Shown here: positions 1-9,541 of the stretch, piece after piece
Layout of the letters: every line of letters begins with the position of its first letter
How positions within the stretch are numbered: position 1 is the first letter of the stretch
Source of the DNA: Lachnospiraceae bacterium
GTDB lineage: Bacteria > Bacillota > Clostridia > Lachnospirales > Lachnospiraceae
DNA length: 64,000 nt
Direction of reading: 5' to 3'
Assembly: GCA_900770225.1 (NCBI GenBank)
Contig: CAAGJU010000192.1
Location: 1-64,000, forward strand
Notes under the pieces: generated by a model
Seen by the model: the letters and a program-made list of their open reading frames with translations, nothing else
Databases searched by the model: none
What the model was told of the DNA's origin: nothing
Translations under genes and position numbers: made by a program

Positions 1-110
1 GCCGACAGGCGTCGCACGTAAGCTTCGAGCTTCCCTGCGGTCGCTCTCAGCAAGTGCTCATCGCTCTGTTGCGGGTGGAGGCATCTGTATTCTGGATTCT
101 TGCGCGTCGG
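1..110. repeat. Dispersed palindromic repeat, family A (truncated by window edge)
   Basis: The first ~70 bases are nearly identical to 36694-36765 (shared words TCGCACGTAAGCTTCGAGCT and CTCTCAGCAAGTGCTCATCG). The right end (GGGTGGAGGCATCTGTAT) matches the end of the copy at 20237-20320. The element therefore combines the core of one copy with the end of another. The short open frames inside it are not credible genes. Confidence 0.75.
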
Positions 111-119
111 CCGCGAGGA

Positions 120-148
120 TTGCATTCACAGACAGCTGTTGATATAAT
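120..148 (+). promoter_or_regulatory. Sigma-A type promoter of hpf
   Basis: A TTGCAT -35 box (120-125), a 17-base spacer and a perfect TATAAT -10 box (143-148). The leader to the hpf start codon is about 150 bases. Nothing recognisable was seen in that leader. Confidence 0.7.
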
Positions 149-305
149 GTAGGAATCACAGTGGGTTTTTATGCGTCAGCTATGCCGCAGACGGCGATGG
201 CAGGGCGGTCCGGCGCAAGGGGTGTGGACGGATCGTAAAGCGTCAGTCAGCAGGAACGGAGAGGCACAGGGCTGCACGCGAAACCGACAGGAAAGGGGTA
301 CTCTT

Positions 306-833
306 ATGAATATCACAATCAGTGGAAAGAACGTAGAAGTAACGGATGCGCTGAGAAATACGATCAATGCCAAACTCGGAAAACTGAACAGATATTTTAC
401 TGATGATACCAATATCATCGTCACCCTCAGTGTGGAGAAGGAGAGACAGAAGATCGAGGTTACAATTCCTGTCAGAGGACGGATCATCCGCTCCGAGCAG
501 GTGAGCAACGATATGTATATTTCGATCGATCTGGTGGAAGAGGTGATCGAGCGTCAGCTTCGCAAGTATAAGAACAAGATCATCGACAAGAAGCAGAACG
601 CGTCAAACTTCCAGAAAGCGTATATTGACAACGATTACATGGAAAATGAGGACATCCGCATTGTCCGCACGAAGAAATTCCCAGTAAAGCCGATGTATCC
701 GGAAGATGCCTGCGTGCAGATGGAGCTTCTCGGACACAACTTCTTTGTTTTCACCAATGCGGACACCGATCAGGTCAATGTCGTCTACAAGAGAAAGGGC
801 GGCACGTACGGCCTCATCGAGCCGGAAGAATAA
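306..833 (+). CDS. hpf: Ribosome hibernation promoting factor, long form
   Basis: 175-residue long-form HPF (RaiA/YfiA family), which dimerises 70S ribosomes into inactive 100S particles in starved cells. The N-terminal S30AE domain (about residues 1-100) begins MNITISGKNVEVTDALRN, typical of the family. A basic linker follows, then the C-terminal dimerisation domain, seen in FPVKPMYPEDACVQMELLGH and a terminal hydrophobic FFVF stretch. The ATG at 306 was chosen because AAAGGGG at 292-298 is a well placed ribosome site. The frame stays open upstream, but that part has no site and no family similarity. secA follows, as in many Firmicutes. Confidence 0.95.
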   Translation: MNITISGKNVEVTDALRNTINAKLGKLNRYFTDDTNIIVTLSVEKERQKIEVTIPVRGRIIRSEQVSNDMYISIDLVEEVIERQLRKYKNKIIDKKQNASNFQKAYIDNDYMENEDIRIVRTKKFPVKPMYPEDACVQMELLGHNFFVFTNADTDQVNVVYKRKGGTYGLIEPEE

Positions 834-842
834 ACAAATGCG

Positions 843-869
843 CGGCGGAGCGGAAAAAACGCTCCGCCA
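843..869 (+). terminator. Hairpin between hpf and secA
   Basis: A 9-bp GC stem (GGCGGAGCG / CGCTCCGCC) with an A-rich loop, 10 bases after the hpf stop. No clear U-run follows, so it may only partly terminate or may protect the hpf mRNA end. Confidence 0.5.
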
Positions 870-938
870 TGAGTCGTTGGATTTTATCTCATTCTGACGG
901 CTGACACGCAAACCAGAATGTAGGAGCAGCTACTGTAT

Positions 939-3530
939 ATGAAATTTTCAGAAAAACTATTCGGAACGCACAGTGAGCATGAGATCAAGCGCATCATGCC
1001 CACGGTAAAAAAAATCGAGGCGCTTCAGCCTGAAATGCAGGCGAAGTCGGATGATGAGCTGAAGGCGCAGACGCAGAAATTCAAGGATCGTCTCGCCAAC
1101 GGAGAGACGCTGGACGATATTCTCGTGGAAGCTTTCGCAACGGTCCGCGAGGCGGCAAAGCGTGTGCTCGGCATGGAGCCCTATGAGGTACAGATCATCG
1201 GCGGTATCATCCTTCATCAGGGACGTATCGCAGAGATGAAGACCGGTGAAGGAAAAACGCTGGTTTCGACCATGCCGGCTTACCTGAATGCACTGACCGG
1301 TCGCGGCGTGCACATCATCACCGTCAACGACTATCTGGCAGAACGTGATGCCGGATGGATGGGCAAAGTTCATGAATTCCTCGGACTCACCGTGGGCTGC
1401 GTTCTCAACAGCATGAAGAACGACGAGCGCAGAAAGCAGTATGCGTGCGATATCACGTACGTGACGAATAACGAGGACGGTTTCGATTACCTGAGAGACA
1501 ACATGGTCATCTACAAAGACCGCATGGTACAGCGCGGACTTGTCTACGCTATTATCGATGAGGTCGATTCCGTCCTGATCGATGAGGCGAGAACCCCACT
1601 GATCATCTCCGGTCAGAGCGGCAAATCGACCAAGTTGTATGAGACCTGTGACATTCTTGCCACACAGCTGCAGCAGGGCGAGGCGTCTGGCGAAGTGACG
1701 AAAATGACGGCCATCATGGGCGAAGAGATCACGGAGACCGGTGATTTTATCGTCAATGAAAAAGACAAGATCGTCACACTCACAGAGCAGGGTGTCAAGA
1801 AGGTAGAGCAGTTCTTCCATATTGATAACCTCTCGGATCCGGAAAACCTCGAGATCCAGCACAATGTGAACCTGGCGCTGCGCGCACATTATCTGATGCA
1901 CAGGGATCAGGATTACATCGTCAAGGATGATCAGGTATTCATCGTCGATGAGTTCACCGGCCGTGTACTTCCGGGCCGTCGTTACTCGGACGGTCTGCAT
2001 CAGGCCATCGAGGCGAAGGAACATGTGAAGGTTAAACGCGAGTCCAAGACGCTCGCGACGATCACGTTCCAGAACTTCTTCAACAAGTATGAGAAGAAGG
2101 CCGGTATGACGGGTACCGCACTCACCGAGGAAGAGGAGTTCCGCGACATCTACAGCATGGACGTTGTGGAGATCCCGACGAACAGACCGATTGCCCGTAT
2201 CGATCATGAAGACGTCGTCTACATGACCAAGAAGGAAAAATATAAGGCGGTCATCGATGAGGTTGAGGCTTCGCATGCCAAGGGACAGCCGGTACTTGTC
2301 GGCACCGTCAACATCGATACATCGGAGCTTCTCTCGAAGATGCTCAGCAGACGCGGCATCCAGCATCAGGTGCTGAATGCGAAGTATCATGAACTGGAGG
2401 CTGAGATCATCTCGCACGCCGGCGAAGAGGGATCCGTAACCATCGCGACGAACATGGCCGGCCGTGGTACGGATATCAAGCTCGATGACGCGGCGCGCAA
2501 GGCAGGCGGTCTGAAGGTTATCGGTACCGAGCGCCATGAGTCGAGACGAATCGACAACCAGCTGCGCGGTCGTTCCGGACGTCAGGGAGATCCCGGCGAG
2601 AGCCGTTTTTACCTCTCTCTGGAGGACGATCTGCTTCGTCTGTTCGGCTCTGAGAAGCTGATGAAGGTCTTCCGCTCACTCGGTGTGCAGGAGGGCGAGG
2701 CCATCCATCACAAGATGCTCTCTTCGACGATCCAGAAGGCACAGGAAAAGATCGAGAGCAACAACTACGGCATCCGCCGCAACCTGCTGGAGTACGACCT
2801 TGTCAACAACGAGCAGCGTGAGATCATCTACGGTGAGCGCCGTCAGGTTCTCGACGGTGAGAACATGCGTGACTCCATCATGAAGATGATCTATGACACC
2901 GTAGACAATATGGTAGAGCGCGCGATCGGCGAGGCCGATGAAAGTGAAGACTGGGATCTGGATGATCTTAACCATCTTCTGCTTCCGATCATTCCGATCG
3001 AGGAGATCACAAAGGAAGATGCTGCGGGCCTGACCAAGGATCAGCTGAAGCAGAAGATCAAGGAAAAAGCAGTTGCTCTCTATGCAGAGAAGGAAGCGCA
3101 GTTTGAATCGGCTGAGCAGATCCGTGAGATCGAGCGAGTCATCCTGCTCCGTGTAATTGATGAGCACTGGATGAACCATATCGATGACATGGAACAGCTG
3201 CGTCAGGGCATCGGTCTCGTCGGCTACGGCCAGAGAGATCCGAAGGTCGAGTACAAGATGGCGGCTTATGACATGTTCAGCGAGATGACGGAGAGCATCC
3301 AGCAGGATACCATCCGTCTGCTGTATCATCTGCGCGTCGAGGAGAAAGTGGAGCGTGAGGAAGTGGCGAAGGTCACGGGCACGAACCGCGATGATACCTC
3401 GAAGAAAAAGCCGGTCATCAAGAAGGCCAAAAAGATTTATCCGAATGACCCCTGCCCGTGCGGCAGCGGCCTGAAGTACAAGCAGTGTCACGGCCGGAAG
3501 GGTGCGCCGCCGCTGCCTGATATGGAGTAA
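939..3530 (+). CDS. secA: Preprotein translocase ATPase SecA
   Basis: 863-residue SecA, the motor that pushes unfolded preproteins through SecYEG. Visible in order: the Walker A region EMKTGEGKTLVS at about residues 101-112, the DEAD-box-like DEVDSVLIDEAR, the preprotein crosslinking region, NMAGRGTDIKL in the second nucleotide-binding fold, QLRGRSGRQGDPG, and a C-terminal zinc-binding tail (CPCGSGLKYKQCH). Length is normal for Firmicutes. AGGAG lies 12 bases before the ATG. It follows hpf, a common Firmicutes order. Long open frames on the opposite strand here are shadows of the codon bias. Confidence 0.98.
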   Translation: MKFSEKLFGTHSEHEIKRIMPTVKKIEALQPEMQAKSDDELKAQTQKFKDRLANGETLDDILVEAFATVREAAKRVLGMEPYEVQIIGGIILHQGRIAEMKTGEGKTLVSTMPAYLNALTGRGVHIITVNDYLAERDAGWMGKVHEFLGLTVGCVLNSMKNDERRKQYACDITYVTNNEDGFDYLRDNMVIYKDRMVQRGLVYAIIDEVDSVLIDEARTPLIISGQSGKSTKLYETCDILATQLQQGEASGEVTKMTAIMGEEITETGDFIVNEKDKIVTLTEQGVKKVEQFFHIDNLSDPENLEIQHNVNLALRAHYLMHRDQDYIVKDDQVFIVDEFTGRVLPGRRYSDGLHQAIEAKEHVKVKRESKTLATITFQNFFNKYEKKAGMTGTALTEEEEFRDIYSMDVVEIPTNRPIARIDHEDVVYMTKKEKYKAVIDEVEASHAKGQPVLVGTVNIDTSELLSKMLSRRGIQHQVLNAKYHELEAEIISHAGEEGSVTIATNMAGRGTDIKLDDAARKAGGLKVIGTERHESRRIDNQLRGRSGRQGDPGESRFYLSLEDDLLRLFGSEKLMKVFRSLGVQEGEAIHHKMLSSTIQKAQEKIESNNYGIRRNLLEYDLVNNEQREIIYGERRQVLDGENMRDSIMKMIYDTVDNMVERAIGEADESEDWDLDDLNHLLLPIIPIEEITKEDAAGLTKDQLKQKIKEKAVALYAEKEAQFESAEQIREIERVILLRVIDEHWMNHIDDMEQLRQGIGLVGYGQRDPKVEYKMAAYDMFSEMTESIQQDTIRLLYHLRVEEKVEREEVAKVTGTNRDDTSKKKPVIKKAKKIYPNDPCPCGSGLKYKQCHGRKGAPPLPDME

Positions 3531-3557
3531 AACCCCATACGATAAATCGTGCCACAT

Positions 3558-3821
3558 ACTGTATAAGCTACGGATTGCTTCGTGCTTCGCACTCCCGCAA
3601 TCCTACAGGTAAGCCCGACTTCGTCGGGCTATCGCGGCGTTCGCCTCACCGCATCACACTTCGTGTGTGCGGATGTGGCTCACTGCTCGCGTATATTCGC
3701 ACTTTCGTTCCGCTTACGCGTCACTTCGTGCTCACACCTGTTGCCTTCGAAACCGCATACAGTCTCTTACACACGCTTCGCGTGTGACGAGCCTGCCTGC
3801 GATTCGAAGAGCTTATACAGT
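3558..3821. repeat. Hairpin-rich intergenic element, family B
   Basis: A 264-bp element bounded by a perfect inverted repeat, ACTGTATAAGCT (3558-3569) and AGCTTATACAGT (3810-3821). The interior is a string of short perfect hairpins with CUUCG-type loops (GTGCTTCGCAC, CCGACTTCGTCGG, ACACTTCGTGTGT, ACACGCTTCGCGTGT). It shares TATCGCGGCGTTCGCCTCAC and CTGCTCGCGTATAT with the reverse strand of 6475-6668. It fills most of the secA-prfB gap. The small open frames in it are not credible. Confidence 0.75.
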
Positions 3822-3915
3822 GGGCTGCCGTACCGGCCCGGCAGCCAGAGAAAACAGACCGGAATAAAACATTCACGAAAGTGAGCGCCGGGAGGCGCGG
3901 AAGGTGGTGAAGCTG

Positions 3916-5047
3916 ATGGTTGTTGAATTAGAGAACATGAAACAGGAACTGAAAACCTATGATCAGCCGTTAGTGGAAGTGAGGGATTCACTTTGACCTC
4001 GCTGTCAAAGAACAGCGGATTGAAGAATTAGAGCGCAAGATGGAGGAGCCGGACTTCTGGAACAATCCGGAGGAGGCACAGAAGCAGACCAAAGAGCTGG
4101 GTGATCTGAAAAATGACCGTGACAGCTACAAAAAGCTGCTCTCCACCAAAGAAGATATCGAGACCCTGATCGAGATGGGCGAGGAGGAGAATGACGAATC
4201 TGTCGTTCCCGAGGTTCGCTCCATGCTGGATGAGTTCATCGATACCCTGGATGATATGCGCATCAAGACGCTCCTGTCGGAGGAGTATGACGACCGCAAT
4301 GCGATCGTCAAGCTGAATTCCGGCGCGGGCGGAACAGAGGCCATGGACTGGTGCGGCATGCTTTATCGTATGTATACGCGATGGGCGGACCGCAAGGGCT
4401 TCAAGATTGAGGAACTGGACTACCAGGAAGGCGATGAAGCCGGCATCAAGTCCGTTATGTTCCAGGTGAACGGAGAAAATGCCTACGGACTGCTGAAATC
4501 CGAAGCGGGTGTACACCGTCTCGTTCGTATTTCGCCTTTCAACGCGCAGGCCAAGCGGCAGACTTCCTTCGTATCGGCAGATGTCATGCCGGAACTGGAT
4601 GAGGATATCAACATCGAGGTTCCCGAAAAGGATATCCGTGTGGATACCTACCGTTCCAGCGGCGCCGGCGGACAGCACATCAACAAGACATCATCGGCGA
4701 TCCGTATCACGCATCTGCCCACAGGCATTGTGGTCACCTGCCAGAATGAGCGGTCGCAGCATATGAACAAGGACAAGGCCATGCAGGTTCTGAAAGCCAA
4801 ACTGTACATGCTGGAAAAGCAGAAGCAGGAGGAGCAGAAGGATGATATCCGCGGTGAGGTGACGGATATCGCATGGGGACATCAGATCCGATCCTATGTC
4901 CTGCAGCCGTATACGATGGTGAAGGATCTCCGGACAGGTGAAGAGCGCGCCCAGGCGGACGCCGTTCTGGATGGAGATATCGACAGGTTTATTTTTGCCT
5001 ACCTGAAGTGGAACGCGCTGAAGAAAAAGCAGCGCGCCGAGGCATGA
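3916..5047 (+). CDS. prfB: Peptide chain release factor 2, with programmed +1 frameshift
   Basis: RF2 recognises UGA and UAA stop codons and triggers peptide release. The ATG at 3916 starts a 26-codon leader in frame 1 (MVVELENMKQELKTYDQPL...) ending RDSL, then UGA at 3994-3996. Slippage at CTT (3991-3993) moves to the +1 frame at GAC (3995), giving DLAVKEQRIEELERK and the rest of the protein to 5047. AGGGA just upstream of CTT is the internal Shine-Dalgarno-like stimulator. The peptide-release motif SGAGGQHINKTSSA and the GGTEAMDW region are present. The total product is about 376 residues. This is the conserved autoregulatory design of bacterial prfB, not a broken gene. Confidence 0.95.
3981..3997 (+). 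promoter_or_regulatory. prfB programmed +1 frameshift site
   Basis: GAGGGATTCACTTTGAC. AGGGA is the stimulator, CTT the slippery codon, TGA the in-frame stop, and the shifted reading resumes with GAC. When RF2 is scarce, UGA is read slowly and ribosomes slip forward, restoring RF2. Confidence 0.93.
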
Positions 5048-5059
5048 CTTAAGCACTAT

Positions 5060-5185
5060 GTATAAGTCCACGCGCCGCTCCGCACTGCGTGCTCCCGCGG
5101 CGCTACAGGCATTCGCAAAGCCATAGTCGGCCTTGCGCACCCTTCGGGTGTGCAGTCCGCCTCTGGCATGCGACGGACTTATACA
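5060..5185. repeat. Hairpin-rich intergenic element, family B, short version
   Basis: About 125 bp between prfB and hom, bounded by TATAAGTCC (5061-5069) and GGACTTATA (5175-5183). Internal hairpins include GCACCCTTCGGGTGTGC. The ends (GTATAAG / CTTATAC) resemble those of the element at 3558-3821. Confidence 0.65.
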
Positions 5186-5217
5186 ACTATATCAGATGAG
5201 AGCGAGGATATGAACAG

Positions 5218-6438
5218 ATGGTCAATGCAGCCGTTCTGGGTTACGGAACCGTGGGTTCCGGCGTAGTAGAAGTACTCACCACAAACCGGGATGTGATCCG
5301 TCGGAATGTGGGAGATGAGGTTCACGTGAAATACGTGCTGGATCTGAGGGATTTCCCCGGTGATCCGGTCGAAGACGTACTGGTACACGATTACAGCGTA
5401 ATTCTGAACGATCCATCCGTTGATATCGTTGTGGAGACGATGGGCGGTCTGAAGCCGGCCTATGAATTCACAAAGGCGGCGCTGGAAGCAGGAAAAAGCG
5501 TCTGCACATCTAATAAGGAGCTGGTGGCGGCACATGGCACGGAGCTTCTGGAGCTGGCAAGGCTGCACAATGTAAGCTATCTCTTCGAGGCGAGCTGCGG
5601 CGGCGGCATTCCGATCATCCGTCCGCTGAACACCTGTCTCACGGCCGACCGCATTGACCGTATCTCCGGCATTCTGAACGGAACGACCAATTACATTCTC
5701 ACGAGAATGGATACGGAGGGCTCCGAATTTGACGATGCGCTGGCGGAGGCGCAGAAGAATGGCTACGCTGAGCGCAATCCGGCAGCGGATATCGAGGGAG
5801 GAGACGCCTGCCGCAAGATCGCCATCCTTTCCTCCATCGCTTACGGCAAACATGTAAGCTATGACAAAATCTACACAGAGGGCATTTCCTCGATCTCTGC
5901 CATGGATTTCCGGTATGCGCAGGAGATCGGCGCAAGGATCCGTCTGATCGCAGAGAGCGGAAGAACAGACGACGGATATTATGCAATGGTCGCTCCTGCC
6001 ATGGTCGGTGAGAGCGATCCGCTGTACAGCGTGAACGGCGTGTTCAACGCGATCTGCGTTCACGGCAATATGCTTGGTGACGCCATGTTCTATGGAAGCG
6101 GCGCCGGCAAGCTGCCGACGGCGAGTGCCGTTGTGAGCGATGTCGTCGATGAAGCAAAACACCTTCACGAGACGATCCATGTGAACTGGAGCAGCGATGA
6201 GCTTGAGCTGCAGCCGGTTGGAGAACTGCAGAACCGTTTCTTCGTCCGCGTGAGCGGAACAGCCGCGGAGCGCGCAGCCGAAGTAAAAGATGTTTTCGGC
6301 GACGTGGAGATCATCAGCCTGCAGGCTGTGCCGGGTGAGTTTGCTTTTATCACCGGGAAGATCGGTGAAGCGGATTTTGCGGACAGAGCCAAACGGATCG
6401 AAGGCGGTGTGATCGGCCGCATCCGTGTATTTTTCTGA
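5218..6438 (+). CDS. hom: Homoserine dehydrogenase
   Basis: 406-residue NAD(P)-dependent enzyme reducing aspartate semialdehyde to homoserine, the branch to threonine and methionine. The N-terminal Rossmann motif VLGYGTVGSGV is at residues 5-15, followed by SNKELVAAHG, the substrate-domain motif NGTTNYILTRM near residue 158, and AERNPAADIEGGDACRK. The C-terminal ~80 residues (NRFFVRVSGTAAERAAEV onward) look like a regulatory ACT domain, so threonine feedback is likely. GAGGA lies 9 bases before the ATG. It stands alone here; no thrB or thrC is adjacent. Confidence 0.95.
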   Translation: MVNAAVLGYGTVGSGVVEVLTTNRDVIRRNVGDEVHVKYVLDLRDFPGDPVEDVLVHDYSVILNDPSVDIVVETMGGLKPAYEFTKAALEAGKSVCTSNKELVAAHGTELLELARLHNVSYLFEASCGGGIPIIRPLNTCLTADRIDRISGILNGTTNYILTRMDTEGSEFDDALAEAQKNGYAERNPAADIEGGDACRKIAILSSIAYGKHVSYDKIYTEGISSISAMDFRYAQEIGARIRLIAESGRTDDGYYAMVAPAMVGESDPLYSVNGVFNAICVHGNMLGDAMFYGSGAGKLPTASAVVSDVVDEAKHLHETIHVNWSSDELELQPVGELQNRFFVRVSGTAAERAAEVKDVFGDVEIISLQAVPGEFAFITGKIGEADFADRAKRIEGGVIGRIRVFF

Positions 6439-6450
6439 TGAAAACAGACG

Positions 6451-6477
6451 GGAGTGCCGAAGAACGGCACTCCTTTG
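6451..6477 (+). terminator. Intrinsic terminator of hom
   Basis: A perfect 9-bp stem (GGAGTGCCG / CGGCACTCC) with an AAGAA loop, starting 12 bases after the hom stop and followed by TTTGATAT. Confidence 0.75.
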
Positions 6478-6668
6478 ATATATACGCGAGCAGAGAGCCG
6501 CAGCCGACCACGAAGTGTCGCAGCAGCGAGCGTCGCGATTACGCGATAAAGCGCGCAGAGCGCTTTTTATCACGTATGAGCGGAAACGAGCTGCGTATGA
6601 CCGCGAAGCGGTCGTGTGAGGCGAACGCCGCGATAATGAGATAAAGCGCGCGAAGCGCGATTTATCGA
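6478..6668. repeat. Hairpin-rich intergenic element, family B, reverse orientation
   Basis: The reverse strand repeats words of the 3558-3821 element (TATCGCGGCGTTCGCCTCAC, CTGCTCGCGTATAT) and again consists of mini-hairpins (ACCGCGAAGCGGT, GCGCGAAGCGCG, AAAGCGCGCAGAGCGCTTT). No clear terminal inverted repeat is visible. Confidence 0.65.
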
Positions 6669-6691
6669 ATTTATAGAAGGGATGAGGGCAC

Positions 6692-8737
6692 ATGCAGAAA
6701 CACACAGGAGAACATTATTATATAACGACGGCGATCGCCTATGCGTCGGGAAAGCCGCACATCGGCAACACCTATGAGATCGTACTGGCGGATTCGATCG
6801 CCCGTTTCCGCAGAATGCAGGGATTTGACGTCCGTTTCCAGACAGGAACCGACGAGCACGGACAGAAGATCGAGCAGAAAGCCGAAGAAAAGGGCATCAC
6901 GCCGAAGCAGTATGTAGACGAGGTCTCCGGCGAGATCCACCGCATCTGGGATCTGATGAATACTTCCTATGACAAGTTCATCCGCACGACGGATACGGAT
7001 CATGAAAAGCAGGTACAGAAGATCTTCAAAAAAATGTATGACCAGGGCGATATCTACCTCGGCTCCTATGAGGGCTGGTACTGCACACCCTGCGAGTCCT
7101 TCTGGACAGAGAGCCAGCTGAAGGACGGGCGCTGCCCGGACTGCGGACGCCCTGTGACGAAGGCACACGAGCCGGCGTATTTCTTCCGCATGAGCAAATA
7201 TGCGCCGAAGCTGATTGATTACATCAATACGCATCCGGAGTTTATTCAGCCGGAGTCCCGCAAAAATGAGATGATGAACAACTTCCTTCTGCCGGGTCTG
7301 CAGGATCTGTGCGTGTCGAGGACGTCGTTCAGCTGGGGCATTCCCGTTGATTTTGACCCGAAGCACGTGGTCTATGTATGGCTGGATGCGCTGACGAACT
7401 ATATTACCGGTCTCGGCTATGACGCGGATGGCAACAGCGATCCGATGTTTGAAAAATACTGGCCGGCTGATCTGCATCTGATCGGCAAGGATATCATCCG
7501 TTTCCATACGATCTACTGGCCGATCTTCCTGATGTCAATGGGCCTTCCGCTGCCGAAGCAGGTATTCGGACACCCGTGGCTGCTCCAGGCTGACGGCAAG
7601 ATGAGCAAATCCAAGGGCAACGTGATCTATGCGGATGACCTTGTGGATCTGTTTGGCGTGGACGCCGTGCGTTATTTTGTCCTGCACGAGATGCCGTTCG
7701 AGAACGACGGCGTGATCAGCTGGGATCTGATGGTTGAGAGAAACAACGCGGATCTCGCGAATACGCTGGGAAATCTGGTGAACCGCACCATTTCCATGAG
7801 CAACAAGTATTTCGGCGGCGTGGTAGAGGATCGTCACGCGACAGCACCTGTCGATGATGACCTGAAGAAGGTTGTGACCGGTACGGCGGCGAAGGTGGAG
7901 AACAAGATGAAGACACTCCACGTGGCGGATGCCATCACTGAGATCTTCACAATGTTCAAGCGCTGCAATAAATATATCGATGAGACGACACCCTGGGTAC
8001 TGGCGAAGAATGAGGCAGATCATGACCGGCTGGCGACGGTGCTCTACAATCTGATCGAGAGCATTACCATCGGCGCCAGCCTGCTCGAGCCGTTTATGCC
8101 TGAGACGACGGAGAGAATCCTCCGCCAGCTCAATACGGAGAAGCGTGACTATGCAGATGTCGATCAGTTCGGTCTCTATCCTTCAGGCAACAAGGTGACG
8201 GATCAGCCGGAGATTCTTTTTGTCAGAAAGGATCTTAAGGAGATCATGGAGCGGGTAGAGGCGAAAAAGGCAGCCTCCGGCGCAGCTCCCGAGGGTACGG
8301 ATGCAGCTGCCGGCGGTGACGCTGCGGGCGCTGACAGTGATGCTGCGGGTGCCGGACAGGCAGACGCGCAGAGCGAAGAGAAGGCCGACATCCACGTGGA
8401 GCCGAAGGAGACGATCACCTACGACGATTTTGCCAAATGTCAGTTCGTCGTCGGCGAGGTCCTTTCCTGCGAAGCCGTACCGAAGTCAAAGAAGCTGCTG
8501 AAATTCCAGATCAAAATCGGTGACACGACCCGTCAGATCCTCTCGGGTATCCGCAAATGGTATCCGGAGCCGGAGAAGCTCGTCGGCAGAAAGGTTATGG
8601 CGCTGATCAATCTCGCACCGAGAAAAATGGCAGGCCTCGATTCCGAGGGCATGCTGCTGTCGGCAGAAGACGCAGACGGCAACGTATGTCTGATGGCACC
8701 GTCGGCGGATATGCCGTCAGGATCGGAGATCTGCTGA
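6692..8737 (+). CDS. metG: Methionyl-tRNA synthetase
   Basis: 681-residue class I synthetase charging tRNA-Met. HIGN at residues 23-26 is the HIGH signature. A zinc knuckle with two CxxC pairs lies near residues 131-148 (CTPC and CPDC), and KMSKS at 303-307. The anticodon-binding helical domain follows. The C-terminal ~105 residues are an EMAP-II/Trbp111-type tRNA-binding domain (FAKCQFVVGEVLSCEAVP... GIRKWYPEPEKLVGRKV). The two are joined by an Ala/Gly/Asp-rich linker at about residues 527-560 that looks like expanded low-complexity sequence. The stop overlaps the tatD start by one base (TGATG), so the two are translationally coupled. Confidence 0.97.
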   Translation: MQKHTGEHYYITTAIAYASGKPHIGNTYEIVLADSIARFRRMQGFDVRFQTGTDEHGQKIEQKAEEKGITPKQYVDEVSGEIHRIWDLMNTSYDKFIRTTDTDHEKQVQKIFKKMYDQGDIYLGSYEGWYCTPCESFWTESQLKDGRCPDCGRPVTKAHEPAYFFRMSKYAPKLIDYINTHPEFIQPESRKNEMMNNFLLPGLQDLCVSRTSFSWGIPVDFDPKHVVYVWLDALTNYITGLGYDADGNSDPMFEKYWPADLHLIGKDIIRFHTIYWPIFLMSMGLPLPKQVFGHPWLLQADGKMSKSKGNVIYADDLVDLFGVDAVRYFVLHEMPFENDGVISWDLMVERNNADLANTLGNLVNRTISMSNKYFGGVVEDRHATAPVDDDLKKVVTGTAAKVENKMKTLHVADAITEIFTMFKRCNKYIDETTPWVLAKNEADHDRLATVLYNLIESITIGASLLEPFMPETTERILRQLNTEKRDYADVDQFGLYPSGNKVTDQPEILFVRKDLKEIMERVEAKKAASGAAPEGTDAAAGGDAAGADSDAAGAGQADAQSEEKADIHVEPKETITYDDFAKCQFVVGEVLSCEAVPKSKKLLKFQIKIGDTTRQILSGIRKWYPEPEKLVGRKVMALINLAPRKMAGLDSEGMLLSAEDADGNVCLMAPSADMPSGSEIC

Positions 8738-9501
8738 TGATCTTTGATACGCACGCACACTATGACGATGCTGCTTTTGACGCAGACCGGGACGCGGTGA
8801 TCCGTGCTCTCCCGGCGCACGGCGTCAGAGCCTTCGTCAATGTGTCAGCGGAATGGGACAGTCTGGAAAAAACAAAAGATATCGCCGGTCAGTATGATTT
8901 CTGCCACGCGGCCTACGGCATCCATCCGGATAACGTCGGAGATCTGACGGAGGAGCGGATGGAGATCCTCAGGCAGTACTGCCTGAGCAGCCGCTGTGTC
9001 GCTGTCGGGGAGATCGGGCTGGATTATCACTTCGGCAAAGAGCATCGGGACGAGCAGATCCGATGGTTTGAGCGGCAGCTCGGCCTCGCGCGTGAGCTGT
9101 CTCTCCCGGTGATCATTCACAGCCGAGATGCGGCTGAGGATACCATGGAGATCCTCAGGAGGGAAATGACCGGCATTCCGGGCGGTGTGGTGCACTGCTA
9201 TTCCTATTCGAAGGAGATGGCGCTGGAATACGTATCCATGGGACTGATGATCGGCGTCGGCGGTGTGGTCACATTCAAAAATGCCCGCCGGCTGAAGGAA
9301 ACCGTACAGGCGGTACCGCTGGAAAGCATCGTTCTCGAGACCGACTGTCCGTATATGGCACCGGAACCGCACCGTGGGACGAGAAACACATCGGCGAATC
9401 TCGTCTACGTGGCGCAGGCAATCGCCGGCCTCCGCGGGATCACGCAGGAGGAAGTGGAAGGCGCGACCTGGGCGAACGCGGAGAAGCTGTATCATTTATA
9501 A
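8737..9501 (+). CDS. tatD: TatD-family metal-dependent deoxyribonuclease
   Basis: 254-residue TatD/YcfH-type TIM-barrel hydrolase with a two-metal centre, involved in DNA 3'-end processing. Visible ligands: DTHAHYDD at the N-terminus, the E of GEIGLDYH, H of VIIHSRDA, H of VVHCYS and D of LETDCPYM. The frame is open further upstream inside metG, but only the ATG at 8737 gives the family N-terminus (MIFDTHAHYDD). It overlaps the metG stop by one base. metG-tatD is a widespread gene pair in Firmicutes. Confidence 0.93.
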   Translation: MIFDTHAHYDDAAFDADRDAVIRALPAHGVRAFVNVSAEWDSLEKTKDIAGQYDFCHAAYGIHPDNVGDLTEERMEILRQYCLSSRCVAVGEIGLDYHFGKEHRDEQIRWFERQLGLARELSLPVIIHSRDAAEDTMEILRREMTGIPGGVVHCYSYSKEMALEYVSMGLMIGVGGVVTFKNARRLKETVQAVPLESIVLETDCPYMAPEPHRGTRNTSANLVYVAQAIAGLRGITQEEVEGATWANAEKLYHL

Positions 9502-9541
9502 CGGCGGGGAAGATCTGCATACGAAGTTGGAGGTAATTGAA

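Noticed and set aside
957..2537. 526-codon open frame opposite secA
   Set aside because: It mirrors a highly conserved gene with strong codon bias and shows no family features of its own; antisense shadow.
3916..3996. prfB as a frameshifted pseudogene
   Set aside because: The in-frame UGA, slippery CTT and SD-like element form the known programmed frameshift of prfB.
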